A DNA stretch of 64,000 nucleotides from Davidsoniella eucalypti (lineage: Eukaryota > Ascomycota > Sordariomycetes > Microascales > Ceratocystidaceae): NCBI GenBank assembly GCA_004009845.1, contig RMBW01000044.1:62001-126000 (forward strand), written 5' to 3'. The first letter of the stretch is position 1, and each line of letters opens with the position of its first letter. Below the pieces are notes generated by a model. That model was not told where the DNA came from and ran no database searches. It saw only the letters and a list, made by a program, of their open reading frames with translations. The translations under genes and the position numbers were made by a program. Shown here one piece after another: positions 52,150 through 63,100 of the stretch.

Positions 52150-52632
52150 GATATAATTTAGATACACACATAGAGACACAACATGGTGATTTACCTCATC
52201 ATTACACGAAAAGAAACAACAACCTCTTCAAGCATTACTGCTACTACACGATAATCGGTTGACATGGAGTTGGAGGTAATATTTTTTTGATTGAATGGGT
52301 TCATGTAGGGAAATAGGGACTGGATAACTGGGTGTCTTTAAATGGTTTTGGGTTCAGAGCCTTGTTTACTAATTCGGTGGGAGGTTGTTCTGAAATTTCT
52401 TAGTGTAATCGCAGTTTTGCGTGGTTGGTCTTTAACCACTGGAAATCCGTGATATCAATTGAATAGTCGTAACTGATAACACAATGTTTACCAATTAAAG
52501 TTACATGTGTCTTGATTAATGTCGTGATAGTTGAGCAACTGTCTCTTTACCAAGGTCGAAGCTCTTCAAAAAAGACTGACTGCGTTGTGGCTTAAAACTG
52601 TATGGGCGCACACTATTTGGTGGGGTAAGTAC

Positions 52633-52699
52633 AAGCTAGGCCCCAACCATAATATTAATGAATTAAAAAAAAAAAGAAAAAAAAAAAGCTAGGCCCCAA
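52633..52699 (+). mobile_element. A-tailed micro-insertion with 14-bp direct repeats
   Basis: AAGCTAGGCCCCAA is repeated exactly at 52633-52646 and 52686-52699. It encloses 39 bp: CCATAATATTAATGAATT, then A-rich sequence (52647-52685). The enclosed 3' end AATGAATT followed by A matches the insertion at 60861-60911. This is the signature of target-primed reverse transcription with extreme 5' truncation. Confidence 0.75.
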
Positions 52700-52787
52700 G
52701 AAAGCTACCGATTGCGTGTGCGGGACCTGCCTATTACGCTACGCTGGGTTGCCTCACAACGGCTTATTGTAAACTTATCTCAGTTTT

Positions 52788-52812
52788 GCTTTGCTTTGCT
52801 TTGCTTTGCTTT
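52788..52812. repeat. (CTTTG)n microsatellite
   Basis: About five tandem CTTTG pentamers lie in the RPN3 upstream region. Confidence 0.85.
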
Positions 52813-53242
52813 CTAAATATTGATATTGTCTTTGTTGTTCTTCAGTTATATTCTACACGTCTATTTTCTATCGCTTGTGCTTGCTAACGACGGCATAGAT
52901 ATTTTGCCCATTGCATAACATAGCTTATCTTTTTTTTGCCCTCTCGCTGCCTCCTGTTTCAACACGGTCAGCCGTCGTCACTACATCGTCGCCTACAGCA
53001 CAGGGAGGAAGTAGCACAGCACCTAATTTGTAGTTAGCCAGGCTAGGAACCCACCTCAACCTCCACCAAAACAAACACCTTGGGCCTGCGCCAGCCAAGA
53101 CTCCACCTTTTGTTTAGTTAATTGATTAGAAGTGAAGCCACAGCCTTGCGCATTTCCACTATAGCTCCACGACATTGAAGGTATCCACGATATTCCCTTT
53201 TTTATCGTCTTCTTTTCACCCACATACAAATCACCCTTTGCA

Positions 53243-55077
53243 ATGCCCGCCGACAACAAAAAGGGCACCAAACCCAAGGACACTAGTTCCAAGATGACTG
53301 TCGTCGTTTCGCCGCCTAAGAAGCCGATCAAGCGCACCGACGATGATCTCGAGATGGAAGATGTGGCCCAAGAGCCTACCGAGGATGTGATTGCAGAGGC
53401 TATTGCAGGTAAGCTTGCTATCTCTAACTTCGATCTCTGTGACGATGTTCATCTGATCGTGATACAATTGCTCGCATGTCACGCTCAGAAGCCATTGATA
53501 GGCCAATCGCTAATGGATGACGCTTCTATGTAGTTGTCAAGAGTAGCTGCGTTCTGTTAGATCGTGGCGTCATGCTCTTCGATTCCCGCTTCTCTCTGCG
53601 CGCCCTACGCTCGATCTCGCTTATCCGCAAACACCTAAGTCCTAACCTGCTCGCCACGGTTATCATCGGGCTCATCCCCACGTCCTCCACCTCAGCAGCG
53701 GCTGCCCAGAACCTACTTGTTGTCATTGGCCGCGAAAACCTCTCCCTCTCTGGCTCGCCATCGTCCGAGATGGAGCTTGATAGTGAGCCCAAGAAGGCAT
53801 CAAAGAAGGAGAAGGAGGCTCGTGATGTGTTCCCAGAGATCAGCGTCTACCTAAGCATCTTGACCCAAGTCTACCTACTGGACAGTCAGCAGTACGAGAA
53901 GGGTGCCGCATTCTCAAAAGAGCTTGCCGAGCGCATTCATACGCTCAATCGCCGGACGCTCGACTCATTGGCTGCCAAGGCCTACTTTTACCTGTCATTC
54001 TTTTACGAGCAGCTCTCATCCAACCCCTCCTCACCCCAGTCTCCGATCGTGTCTATTAGGCCTTTGCTCTCAGCCGCTCTCCAAACTTCTATCCTGCGCA
54101 GAGACTCGGATACTCAGGCTGCAGCCATTGTGCTGCTACTAAGAAATTTCCTGTTCACTTCCAACATTGATCAGGCTGATCTGCTCGTAGCCAACACCTC
54201 GTTCCCCGAGAATGCTTCCAACAACCAGGTTGCCCGTTTCATGTACTACCTTGGCCGCATTCGTGCTGCCCAGCTTCGCTACACCGATGCCCACACGCAC
54301 CTTACGGCGGCGTCGCGAAAGGTTCCTGGAAGTGCATGTGCTGTCGGATTCTCACAGAGCGCACAGAAGCTTTTGATCGTCGTTGAGCTGTTGATGGGCG
54401 ACATTCCCGAGTACTCTGTCTTCCGCCAGCCCACTATGGAGCTGTCGCTCGCGCCATACTTTGAGCTGGTGCAGGCTGTGCGGGTGGGCAGCCTAGAAGA
54501 GTTCGGAAAGGTTGTTACTCTACATGCGGCTACCTTCCGGACAGATCACACTTACACACTCATCCTTCGCTTGCGTCAAAACGTCATCAAGACCGGCATC
54601 CGTCTCATGTCTCTTTCATACTCTCGCATTCCCCTGCGTGACATCTGCATCCGCCTTCAGCTGGGCAGCGAGGAGTCTGCCGAGTATATCATCGCTAAGG
54701 CTATCTGTGACGGTGTGATCGAGGCTACTCTAGACCGTGAGCACGGATTCATGAAGTGCAAGGACCTTGGTGATGTGTATTCGACATGGGAGCCTGCTCT
54801 TGCGTTCAACGACCGTATTCGTGCTTGCCTAATGCTTCACGACGAAAGTGTAAAGGTAAAAACATACTATCATATTCTCGACCCCTCTTTCATAGCAGAT
54901 TGACTAACAGTTACTTTTTCTCTCGTATTATAGGCTATGCGTTTCCCCATGAACCGGCATCGGTCGGAACTCAAGAGTGCCCAAGAGGCACGGGAAAGAG
55001 AGCGTGAGATGGCCGATGATATACAGAACGGCGACCTTGATGATGACGACATGGGCGGTGATTACGATGGCATGTAA
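53243..55077 (+). CDS. RPN3: 26S proteasome regulatory subunit Rpn3 (PSMD3), 543 aa
   Basis: Rpn3 is a PCI-domain scaffold subunit of the proteasome lid. The exons are 53243-53408, 53534-54855 and 54934-55077, with introns of 125 nt (phase 1) and 78 nt (phase 0). The joins give AIAVVKSSCVLLDRGVMLFD and LHDESVKVK followed by AMRFPMNRHRSELKSAQEA. The N-terminus is basic then acidic (RTDDDLEMEDVAQE). TPR-like helical repeats fill residues about 100-340. The PCI domain covers roughly 345-470 (SLAPYFELVQAVRVGSLEEF; SLSYSRIPLRDICIRLQLGS). The C-terminus MRFPMNRHR followed by an acidic tail DLDDDDMGGDYDGM is typical of Rpn3. The gene lies downstream of TAF12 in the same orientation. Confidence 0.93.
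53409..53533 (+). other. First intron of RPN3
   Basis: This 125-nt phase-1 intron runs from GTAAGC to TATGTAG. Without it the frame ends in unrelated sequence after 40 residues. Confidence 0.85.
54856..54933 (+). other. Second intron of RPN3
   Basis: This 78-nt phase-0 intron runs from GTAAAA to TTATAG, with a TGACTAACA branch site. It leads into the conserved MRFPMN segment. Confidence 0.88.
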
Positions 55078-55359
55078 ATCCGGGTCAGCATATCATGTGA
55101 AGAGGTGTGTTTGGTAGTAATTAGAAGAGGATGTCATGATATAATATCACACTGTATTCTTGTTTTGACTATTTCATTTTTTTCATTCCTGATCATTTTC
55201 GAAGCATAGCCAGATTAAGGCCTTCTGATACGTATATTCAATACCGTCCCGTACAACTACTACTTTAAATACATAGAGATTACATGTTCATGCGGCTAGT
55301 AAGCTATTCTGATAGAATCATGTGTCCTGTTTCATTCCCTAAACTCGATCATGATAAAC

Positions 55360-57585
55360 TCAAGGTTCGATAGCTGGTCTTGGCTCAGTCTTGATTGCAT
55401 AACCCCCAACAAAGCCGTTTGGATCGCAGGCTCGACGCATAGTGACGTGATATTTCTCGACCCATGCCCTGATATCGTCCTTCTTGAGGTGCACACGCCG
55501 ACGCCGAGGTTCCGGTCGAGGTTCCGGTTGGGTTTCCGGTCGGGCATCCGGTAAAGCCTGAGGCGCAGTGCCAGCAACTTCATCTTCGTGGAGGCGCTTC
55601 CGCTTACCTGCTCGCTTAGTAGCGGTTCCACGCGCAGCTGACTCGTCTAGGATCGCAACAGGAGAAGATGGCGAAGACGATGACGACGCAGCAGCAGCAG
55701 CAGCAGCAGCCGCAGCCGCAGCAACAGTGATAATTTCTGCATCAATAAGACTGAGGTTCTCGTTGCTGGCGACGCCCATGGTGCGCAGGGTGGTGAGGCA
55801 GTCTTCGGGAGTGATCCAAGTCGATCTACTGCAGTCGTGAATGTCCACGAGTACATGAGTAGGCGTAGACGTTTCCATGGAAGACGACTCCGATGAGGAA
55901 GATGAGCTGGGACGAGAGGGGTTAGACCATTCGCCGGGCGGAGCAAGCGAGAGCAACCAGCGGGCAACTTCGCTGCTCCAGAAGCGCTTGTAGCCCTTGA
56001 GGCCAAGGTCGGAGATGGGCTTCTCGGGACCGCCGAGGATGCCTTCGCGACGGGCGATCTCGTAGGACACGCCCATCATGAGGGCACCGAGACCGCGACG
56101 CTGCCACGGCGGAAAGACAAGGATGCAGGCCAAGTTGTTGTTATCCCACGACATCTTCTCCTTGGAAAAGAAGCCGATCATACGAGGCATAGTCGGCGGC
56201 ACGATGGACTTGGAAGGCGCGCCGGGAACTGGGGCTGGCGGGGTATACACGAGCAGGAAAAAGTTGAACATCTTGACGTCGAAGAAGACCGACTTGGTGT
56301 CGAGGAACAACTTGGCAAACAGCGATAGGTTCTGGCAGAAGAGTCCGTCGGTCTCGCCATCGACTTGCCACATGCTCCATTCTCCGTCGGTCTGCTGGCG
56401 CTTAGGGTGCACGTAGACCTTGTGGCCGGGTATAGTGCCGCTAGCAGTCTGCGAGCCATCGAGAGAGCCGCAGCAGAAGCGCACGTGCTTGCACCACTGA
56501 AGCACGTCGTGTGAGTACTTGAAGCACATGGGGCACACATACAGCTTGTTGGTGACGGGCAGCTTGACTTTGCGGCGCGAGTTGCGCGTGTCGATGTTGA
56601 GAACATCTTTGCTGTACGGCGAGGCAAACCAGGTGCGGAAACACATGTCTCCGAGAACTACGCGGCCTATGTTGCAGTCGTTTCGTGGCCCGCCTGGGGG
56701 GGCGGGAATCACGATCCGCGACGAGGTCGGGACATTGCTGGCCCGCTCGAGTCCGGCATAATAAGCCTGCGTCTCAATGAATGTCGACGGCTGTTCCTCA
56801 GCTATCAGCAGCGGATCCTCGGTAACGACGGATAGGTATGGAGGGAGCAACTCTTCGCGGTGAGGAATGTCATATACCGTATGAGTATTAGATTCGGGAG
56901 GAGGGCCTCCTATCCGTGCAGAGCGACGGAGAACCGGCAAAGTGGAATCGGGACAGGGGATGATCAACCGGTGTCGGCTGCGAGTGGCCGGCCGAGAAGC
57001 AGGTATAGCAATCATTTCGAAAGCAGGGGCAGACGTAGGCCCAGACATGGCAGCAGCTTCTGCTGACAGAGGATAGAACGCCGCAGCAACGTCAGCGGCC
57101 GAAGGAGTCGCGAACGAGGCCTTAGCGTTGCCGGAAGCCTCTTGAGCCTTGCGCGGTCGGCCACGTTTGCGGGGCGGCAGTGCCTCCTCCTCGTCCGTAC
57201 CAGTAGCCAAAGGCCCGGGAGAGGACGAACCTTCCTCCTGGCGTCCAGCCGTAGTTGCAGCTTCAGCTTCTGCAGCTTCTGCAGCTGCAGCTTCTGCCGC
57301 TGCCTTGGCCTTGGCAGAGCGCGTGGCATGCTTGATAGTAGACGGAGCAGCAACGCTATTGCGGCGGGTTTGGCGGGTGCTGCCTCTGCCACTGGCGCCA
57401 GCCTGGCGGGGAGCCGGACCTTTGAAGTTCAGCGTTGTCTGGCGAAGAGAACGGGTCTCCATTCTACCAGGAGCTTCCGGAGCAGGGCTGGGCGAGGCTA
57501 TAGAAGCTTGAGACGCCGCTTGAAGGGCCGCCTTGCGGGAACTGCCTGACGACACAGCGGTGCGCTTGCGCTTAGAGGGAGCCAT
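55360..57585 (-). CDS. MYST-family histone acetyltransferase (Sas2-like), 741 aa
   Basis: MYST enzymes transfer acetyl groups from acetyl-CoA to histone lysines. One frame from the ATG at 57585 covers the gene. The N-terminal 250 residues are Ala/Ser/Pro-rich, with an AT-hook-like PRKRGRPRK near 139. The MYST zinc finger CPMCFKYSHDVLQWCKHVRFC spans about 351-371, with the C-x2-C...H-x3-C spacing intact. The acetyl-CoA region includes GFFSKEKMSWDNNNLACILV, then PPWQRRGLG. By alignment with Esa1, the catalytic Cys is 487 and the catalytic Glu is 521 in GGPEKPISDLGL, both kept at the family spacing of 34. After TPEDCLTTLRTMGV, a low-complexity insert of 70-80 residues (poly-Ala, poly-Ser, RPEPRPEPRRRR) interrupts the end of the domain. 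The shape and divergence suggest Sas2 over Esa1 or Sas3, but this is not certain. Confidence 0.82.
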   Translation of the reverse strand: MAPSKRKRTAVSSGSSRKAALQAASQASIASPSPAPEAPGRMETRSLRQTTLNFKGPAPRQAGASGRGSTRQTRRNSVAAPSTIKHATRSAKAKAAAEAAAAEAAEAEAATTAGRQEEGSSSPGPLATGTDEEEALPPRKRGRPRKAQEASGNAKASFATPSAADVAAAFYPLSAEAAAMSGPTSAPAFEMIAIPASRPATRSRHRLIIPCPDSTLPVLRRSARIGGPPPESNTHTVYDIPHREELLPPYLSVVTEDPLLIAEEQPSTFIETQAYYAGLERASNVPTSSRIVIPAPPGGPRNDCNIGRVVLGDMCFRTWFASPYSKDVLNIDTRNSRRKVKLPVTNKLYVCPMCFKYSHDVLQWCKHVRFCCGSLDGSQTASGTIPGHKVYVHPKRQQTDGEWSMWQVDGETDGLFCQNLSLFAKLFLDTKSVFFDVKMFNFFLLVYTPPAPVPGAPSKSIVPPTMPRMIGFFSKEKMSWDNNNLACILVFPPWQRRGLGALMMGVSYEIARREGILGGPEKPISDLGLKGYKRFWSSEVARWLLSLAPPGEWSNPSRPSSSSSSESSSMETSTPTHVLVDIHDCSRSTWITPEDCLTTLRTMGVASNENLSLIDAEIITVAAAAAAAAAAAASSSSSPSSPVAILDESAARGTATKRAGKRKRLHEDEVAGTAPQALPDARPETQPEPRPEPRRRRVHLKKDDIRAWVEKYHVTMRRACDPNGFVGGYAIKTEPRPAIEP

Positions 57586-58811
57586 GGTGATAAAGATGTT
57601 AGATAGAAGATAGAAAGGTCAAGTAAGTTTGCTTAGTTTAACGTAGCTGAGAAGACGTGATAACCGGGATAAGAGTCCTGGTATAAGGCACGAGAACAAG
57701 TGATTGGTAGAGCTACCATGCACGAAGGTAGAGTATAGATGGAAGAGAAACTGCGGACGGGACAGCCCTCGAATATAACAGAAAAAGATATGGTGGGGTG
57801 AGCAGGGTAATACGGAAGAAATGGCTTTAAGATAATAGTCATAGACCGACAACCAGAGACAGTCTTGCCGTCTTTCCTGACTGATTAACTGATTACAATA
57901 TATGTCTGTGGTATGTCCTTGATGTGCAGGAAAAGGGGGCTGAGAAACAAAAACGACAATATCTGATGGCGTAAAACGAAGTGCAAACGCAAAAATCCAA
58001 CGGCAGAATGAATATGATAAAATGATAAAAGAGAAGATAGAGCTGTGATAGTGACGGGCAAATTGGAGGTTAACGCACAAAAGACCAAGATGATATCACA
58101 AGTCTCTGATGTCTTGTGACTCCCCCGCCCCCTTAAAAAGCCGTATTTTCTTATTCTGTTTTTATTTCTCGACGTACTAACTGGTGGGCTTGATTCCAAA
58201 GAAGCAGTCGAGACCAAACAAGATATCAAGCTATTGATTGCTATACAAACAGAAGTACACGAAGCCTCACTTGAAAAGTCGCCGATTTTGCAGGGACTTT
58301 GGAGCAGAGTTGCCAGCAGAGTTGCCACCGATATTCATGCAAGTTTCGATGATTTGTGAATTCGATTGATGATTTTTTTCTTGTCTTGATGTCTTGCGTT
58401 CTTGCTGCCTCGATCACGAAGTCGTCGCGTTGCCTTTAGTGCCAAAATCCTTGTCGGCGGCGTTGTCGGTCTTAGTAACCCTAATACAGACCCTATCTTG
58501 GGTAATCCAAATCATGCACTTTTAAATGATAACCAACTGTGTCATAGCACAAGTTGCTGTATTACTGTATTGTATTGCTATATCCAAGATATTCCAAGAT
58601 AATTTCCACCAAAGCTAGTTACAACCATCTAAAGTGCGAACTAAGAAGTCCGAGCCTTTATACTACATACGCAGACTGAGACTGTTGGCTTAGTCTCATC
58701 GGCAAATAGACAAGATCCATAAACTTGATCAACAGGAATATATCCACGCCCTCCATCACAATCATCAAGAACAGTAGCATGTACTCGCTCATTTTGCTGA
58801 CAAACTGTACG
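57586..58811. other. Upstream region of the MYST gene and 3' flank of the PNP-like gene
   Basis: This 1.2-kb region lies between two minus-strand genes. The long minus-strand frames at 57619-58328 are hydrophobic, low in similarity to anything known, and lie where the MYST leader and promoter should be. I treat them as chance frames. Confidence 0.5.
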
Positions 58812-59900
58812 TTACTTCGCACGAAATAAACGATAAAACTGCTCTACAACGCTGTTAGGCCAACCACTCAGAACAATTTTGATACAAGCAGCACCGACAA
58901 GAGACGAGTAAACTTTCCACAGTCCTGGCATGGAGTGATCGTCGCCGTAGTTAGAGACACCCTGGATGACAATGGTGCTGCAGCCTGATCCCACAATAGC
59001 CAGAGCCTCGGCACTGAAACCAATGACACCGCCATTAGACTCGTTCGCAATAGCCTCTCGATCCTTGACACTGGCGATCTCGCGGTCGACCAGAGCCAGA
59101 GGGCCAAAGTGGATGCCAGGGCCAGACTTCCCGTGGTCATTTGGGATGCGAGGACCGTAGAGGGCTAGATTGGTCTGGCACTCATTGCAACGAGCCGACT
59201 GGCATGGGCGCTTGGGCCGAGGGTTCTCAGCAGAAGCAGAAGCGGGGGTAGAAGGAGCAGCAGTAGCGGTAGCGGTAGCGGCGGTTTCATGCTTGCAGTC
59301 AGGGACGTAGAGGAAGTCGGTCAGCGCAGTGGGACGTTGGATCAGGTTGCGTTGGCATCTCATGCCGTACAAGACATTATGCAAGCTCATGGTGACAACC
59401 TCGTACAGTTGCTTCCCAAGCCAGGGGTCACTCAGCGAATCTAACAGGGACTTGGTCTGCTCGTCCAGCACGGTATGATTGAAACGCTTGAAGCTGTGCT
59501 GCGAGGCTACATCGTGTCCCCCGTCGCAGGCATAATGGAAGAACTCTGTGCTGATCAGCACATCGCCCAAGTATATGTTCTTGCCTGTGGCTGGGTGACG
59601 CGGTACAGCACTGCCAGATCCAACTACAATGTTCAGCTCGATATTGGGAAAGCTGATGCGTGTCTTGCCGATGCTCACCTCGACGTTAGAAGGGACAACT
59701 GAACCCAGATGCAAGATGATGACCCGATGGCCACCAGCTATGGCAAAGGTGTAATCGTTGTCATCCCGACCATCATAGAAGTGGTTGAACTCGGAAGTTT
59801 TCCACTTGTGATCCATGCTAGTCAGGACTGCTTCTTTCGCCTCTGGTGCTGTAATGATGGATACTCGAAACTCGTCGAGTGTTTCTGGCACGGGGATCAT
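58812..59900 (-). CDS. Stand-alone PNP/UDP-phosphorylase-domain protein, 362 aa
   Basis: The whole protein resembles the nucleoside phosphorylase domain (PNP_UDP_1) that often forms the N-terminus of fungal NLR-like proteins. The evidence is FRVSIITAPEAKEAVLTSMD at the start, FPNIELNIVVGSGSAVPRH near 88 (family form MVGIGGGVP), GDVLIS near 113, and IHFGPLALVDREIASVKDRE, then GGVIGFSAEALAIV (near 298) and IVIQGVSNYGDDHS (near 317). No NB-ARC/NACHT or repeat domain follows. The frame stops 45 residues after the last motif. The first Glu of the usual FEMEG motif is Ser, and the Asp of the usual CDYAD motif is Asn317, which suggests altered or lost catalysis. An Ala/Thr-rich insert with a CQSARCNEC cluster splits the domain near 215-245. 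The start at 59900 is the first ATG of the frame. Confidence 0.75.
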   Translation of the reverse strand: MIPVPETLDEFRVSIITAPEAKEAVLTSMDHKWKTSEFNHFYDGRDDNDYTFAIAGGHRVIILHLGSVVPSNVEVSIGKTRISFPNIELNIVVGSGSAVPRHPATGKNIYLGDVLISTEFFHYACDGGHDVASQHSFKRFNHTVLDEQTKSLLDSLSDPWLGKQLYEVVTMSLHNVLYGMRCQRNLIQRPTALTDFLYVPDCKHETAATATATAAPSTPASASAENPRPKRPCQSARCNECQTNLALYGPRIPNDHGKSGPGIHFGPLALVDREIASVKDREAIANESNGGVIGFSAEALAIVGSGCSTIVIQGVSNYGDDHSMPGLWKVYSSLVGAACIKIVLSGWPNSVVEQFYRLFRAK

Positions 59901-60847
59901 GGCTTACAAAGGATGCGAAAGCGGATGTTCAGTTAGAAAAGAGCTTGGACAAGGGAGCACGGGTCCCTGGTGGCGGGTGACTTGAGAGACAAGTGTTGCA
60001 ATACAACAGTAGGATAATGATATATCTAAAGGCGGAGAGGGATAGAGATCCAGATTAGTACAAATGATACATTGTCAGACCGAACTGTACGGCTCTTGGG
60101 GGAAAGGCATAGCTATGCTTTGCATTTTTTACTAACTTTTTTTTTTAGGCCCGACAAGCAGACAGGCGAGAAAGCGGAATAAATGTCTAATTTGACGAGA
60201 GCAAGCAAGGAACACGACAGAAGATTTGAAGGTAGTGATGCCATCCGACAAGGTTAATCAGGAGACAAGGGCTGGGTAAGCATAAGACCTTATATAGAAG
60301 AAAGTCCATCTATGGGATTGCGGTGAGATAGCCGCTTTTTTTTCCTTAGGCTATTCCTATCCTAGCCCTATGGCCATGGTCAAAACCTTCAAAAGCAACG
60401 GCTACGGCTACGGGACTACAGGACAACAAGATAGTGGGCAGACGTCGAATTTCTAGGGTTAAAACGGCGTAGCTCACGTGTCTTGATATCACTACAAGTC
60501 CGAGACTTTGAGGATATGCTAGGAGAAGTCCCCCGCGCTCGTTAATAATAACAAATACAAATACAAAGGTGCTAGGAGAAGCTTCAAAATCCCTTTATCA
60601 GGACGTGGAAGGGGATCTAGAGGAAGCTTGTGAAGGAGCCTACGGGAGATGTTTCAGGGCCTGAGCCTGCATGCAGATATAGTGGTTGTGAGTAAGGCAT
60701 ATCTTCAGCCGGCTACTACATGCGGTTTGTACATTCACTAGGAATGTAGAAGGAAGACGTTAATTAGGCAGTTTGTCCCTGGAACTAGACACCTGGGAAT
60801 ATCCTACAGCTCAACTACAACTCTACTCTGTCTGTATCTACAGTACT

Positions 60848-60924
60848 AGAAACTGATGTGAAAACTTCATAGCTCTATAGCTCCATAAGATAAATGAATT
60901 GAAAAAAAAAAAGAAACTGATGTG
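60848..60924 (+). mobile_element. A-tailed micro-insertion with 13-bp direct repeats
   Basis: AGAAACTGATGTG occurs at 60848-60860 and 60912-60924, enclosing a 51-bp body (60861-60911). The body reads AAAACTTCATAGCTCTATAG, then CTCCATAAGATAAATGAATT, then G and an A run. Perfect flanking repeats plus an A tail point to reverse-transcription-mediated insertion of a short RNA 3' end. The body shares TAGCTCCAT and AATGAATT-A(n) features with the other copies in the window. Confidence 0.78.
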
Positions 60925-63100
60925 TTGTTGTACTTGGTTTGGTGCATGTAGCCTGAGACTGCTGCCTGCAAAGTATGCATAGTGACGAATACATTGAACT
61001 TGCAGATAGATGATACATTTGAAAACGTAATGATAACCTGGCTATGTACATATCTCTATACCTGTATGTATCTGTAGTTGTAGCTGGACTTGATACATGA
61101 CTTGAAGGAGCTGCGTTTATCACATCACACTTACATACCATACGCAATTTGTATTCTTTCGTAAGACAGGTAAGAAACAAGCCAGGATGGCTGGACCAAG
61201 ACGATAATTGCCAGAGGAAAGGCAGTAAAGTCAAGTCGAGACTACGATGACAACTTGCATAATCAAGTCAAGCCAGCTTCACATGGATTAGTAGCACATG
61301 CAATTTCATTGGCCAACCGTGTTTCTGGTGTGTCTATGATTACGAGACTGGGTAGAGATTTGAATAAGGGAGGAAAGATGGAGGGGGCGTTCAATAAAGT
61401 AGGCTGTGTAAGGCTCGAGCTATAGCTCCGATAGCTATAGCTTTGGGAGTTACAAGTGGAGCTATGGGAGCCTATAGATATACACATATACTTACAGATA
61501 GATATACGTAGAACTTTTGCTCTCACACAAGAAATGCGCTTGAGCGCATTCACTGCATCAGTTAGTGCGGAGGTTGATGCATGTCTGTGATAGAGTTTCA
61601 AGTGTATGCAGACATACAGCTACGGATATACAGATATGTAGGTGAAAAGAGCGTGTGTGATGATAATGTATACATATATATGATACAATACACATGTGCA
61701 CATGTAAGAGTGGGTGTCAGCATGTGGAAGGCGTCAGCCCAGAAAAGAAATCAAATATCAACAGGCTAAACTAAAGAGACACACCAGGACAACAAGAGAG
61801 GAGATCGAGCGGAGAAAGACCACGAATAAATGAGGCTAAACACAGACATGCATAGAGAAGAGTAAGCCGCGTTTGCTCCGCTGCGTTTACTGAAAGGGTT
61901 GCGTTGCCTAGCTGGCTCACTTCCCCTCTCTCTTTGTGCGGAGTTTTCCTTCAGCCTAGCTAGCCATGTCGTAGGCCTGAGACAGAAAGGGAACAGAATA
62001 AGCAGACATTGTTTAGATAAGGAAAACAGCTAGGTAGGTATAAGGATCCAAAGTACGCTCGTTGTTCTTGGTGGCTGCGTACTGATAAGCGCCCCAAATT
62101 TGATCTGCAGGCCATATGTTCTTGTTTCTTTTTCTTGATGCTGCTGCCTAGCTGTGTCTATCAAGACAAGAGTTGCACATTGAGACCATGTCTGTATGTG
62201 TATACTGCTAGCAGCATGCTGCGGGTCCGTTAATGCCTGATACTCTAGATGTCGGTGTCTATCAGTATCCGGACGGAGGTCGGCGAGACTTCTGTGTGTG
62301 ATATGTCACTTTGATGTGACTTGGGCGCCAAGTTTAGTTTCCGAGGGGGACAACAAACGGCTAGACAACAAAAGAAGCGCCACGAAAACATGCATGTGGA
62401 TGATATCAATCAGTTCCAGTCAATTTCATGGCGCCTCATCTTTCGCTTTCGCTTTCGTTCTCTCTTTCGCTCCTTTTCTGCGGCCAGCGGCAGAAACATG
62501 CAGCTCTTTCCGGCAAAACAAGCCACCTGGACGCCTAGATAAGCTTGGGACATTGGCTAAGTAACAGATCAAAGATTACAGGCCGTTGGAGCTCCTCTCT
62601 TGCGTCCTGGGATCAGCGGGCGTATCTTTACTGATGTGAAAATGTCGTTATGGACGGCTGATGCGCTGGCCATGACAGGGAATGACGAAGTCAGCAAGAA
62701 ACAGATCAAAATGAAATCAAAAACAATGTCTATGCTGACGATGACCTACGCTGACGAATGTGGAAGATCGTGATAGGCCGGCTACAAGTTGATTTTCTTT
62801 TCGTACCGCAGAAACACTAACAACATACGAGTTTTAAAACGGACTGGAACAACTAGAACGAACAAAAAGACAACAATGATAAACAAAACAAAGTGGATGC
62901 CCAGCTGCTTGCATTCCTGCTGTGAAAAAAAGTAATAAGTCGAGAATTAGGTAGAAATAGGAGTATTACAGGTTGTATTTTGCTGCAGTCCTTAAAATCA
63001 TGGTGTACAAGTGATCCTAATACAACCAAGCATTTTAGATAATAACAGTCTGCCATATCAACCCACCAATGGCAAAAAAAGACATTAACAGACATTAACG

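Larger units (their letters stand above)
52150..53242. other. TAF12-RPN3 intergenic region
   Basis: These 1.09 kb separate two genes in the same orientation. The region contains a small A-tailed insertion with 14-bp direct repeats (52633-52699), a (CTTTG)n microsatellite at about 52788-52812, and a CT-rich stretch near 52925-52960 that probably belongs to the RPN3 promoter. Confidence 0.55.

Noticed and set aside
57619..58328. Overlapping hydrophobic minus-strand frames of about 150 codons
   Set aside because: They occupy the expected promoter and leader of the MYST gene, are rich in Phe/Ser/Leu from T-rich DNA, and show no domain.
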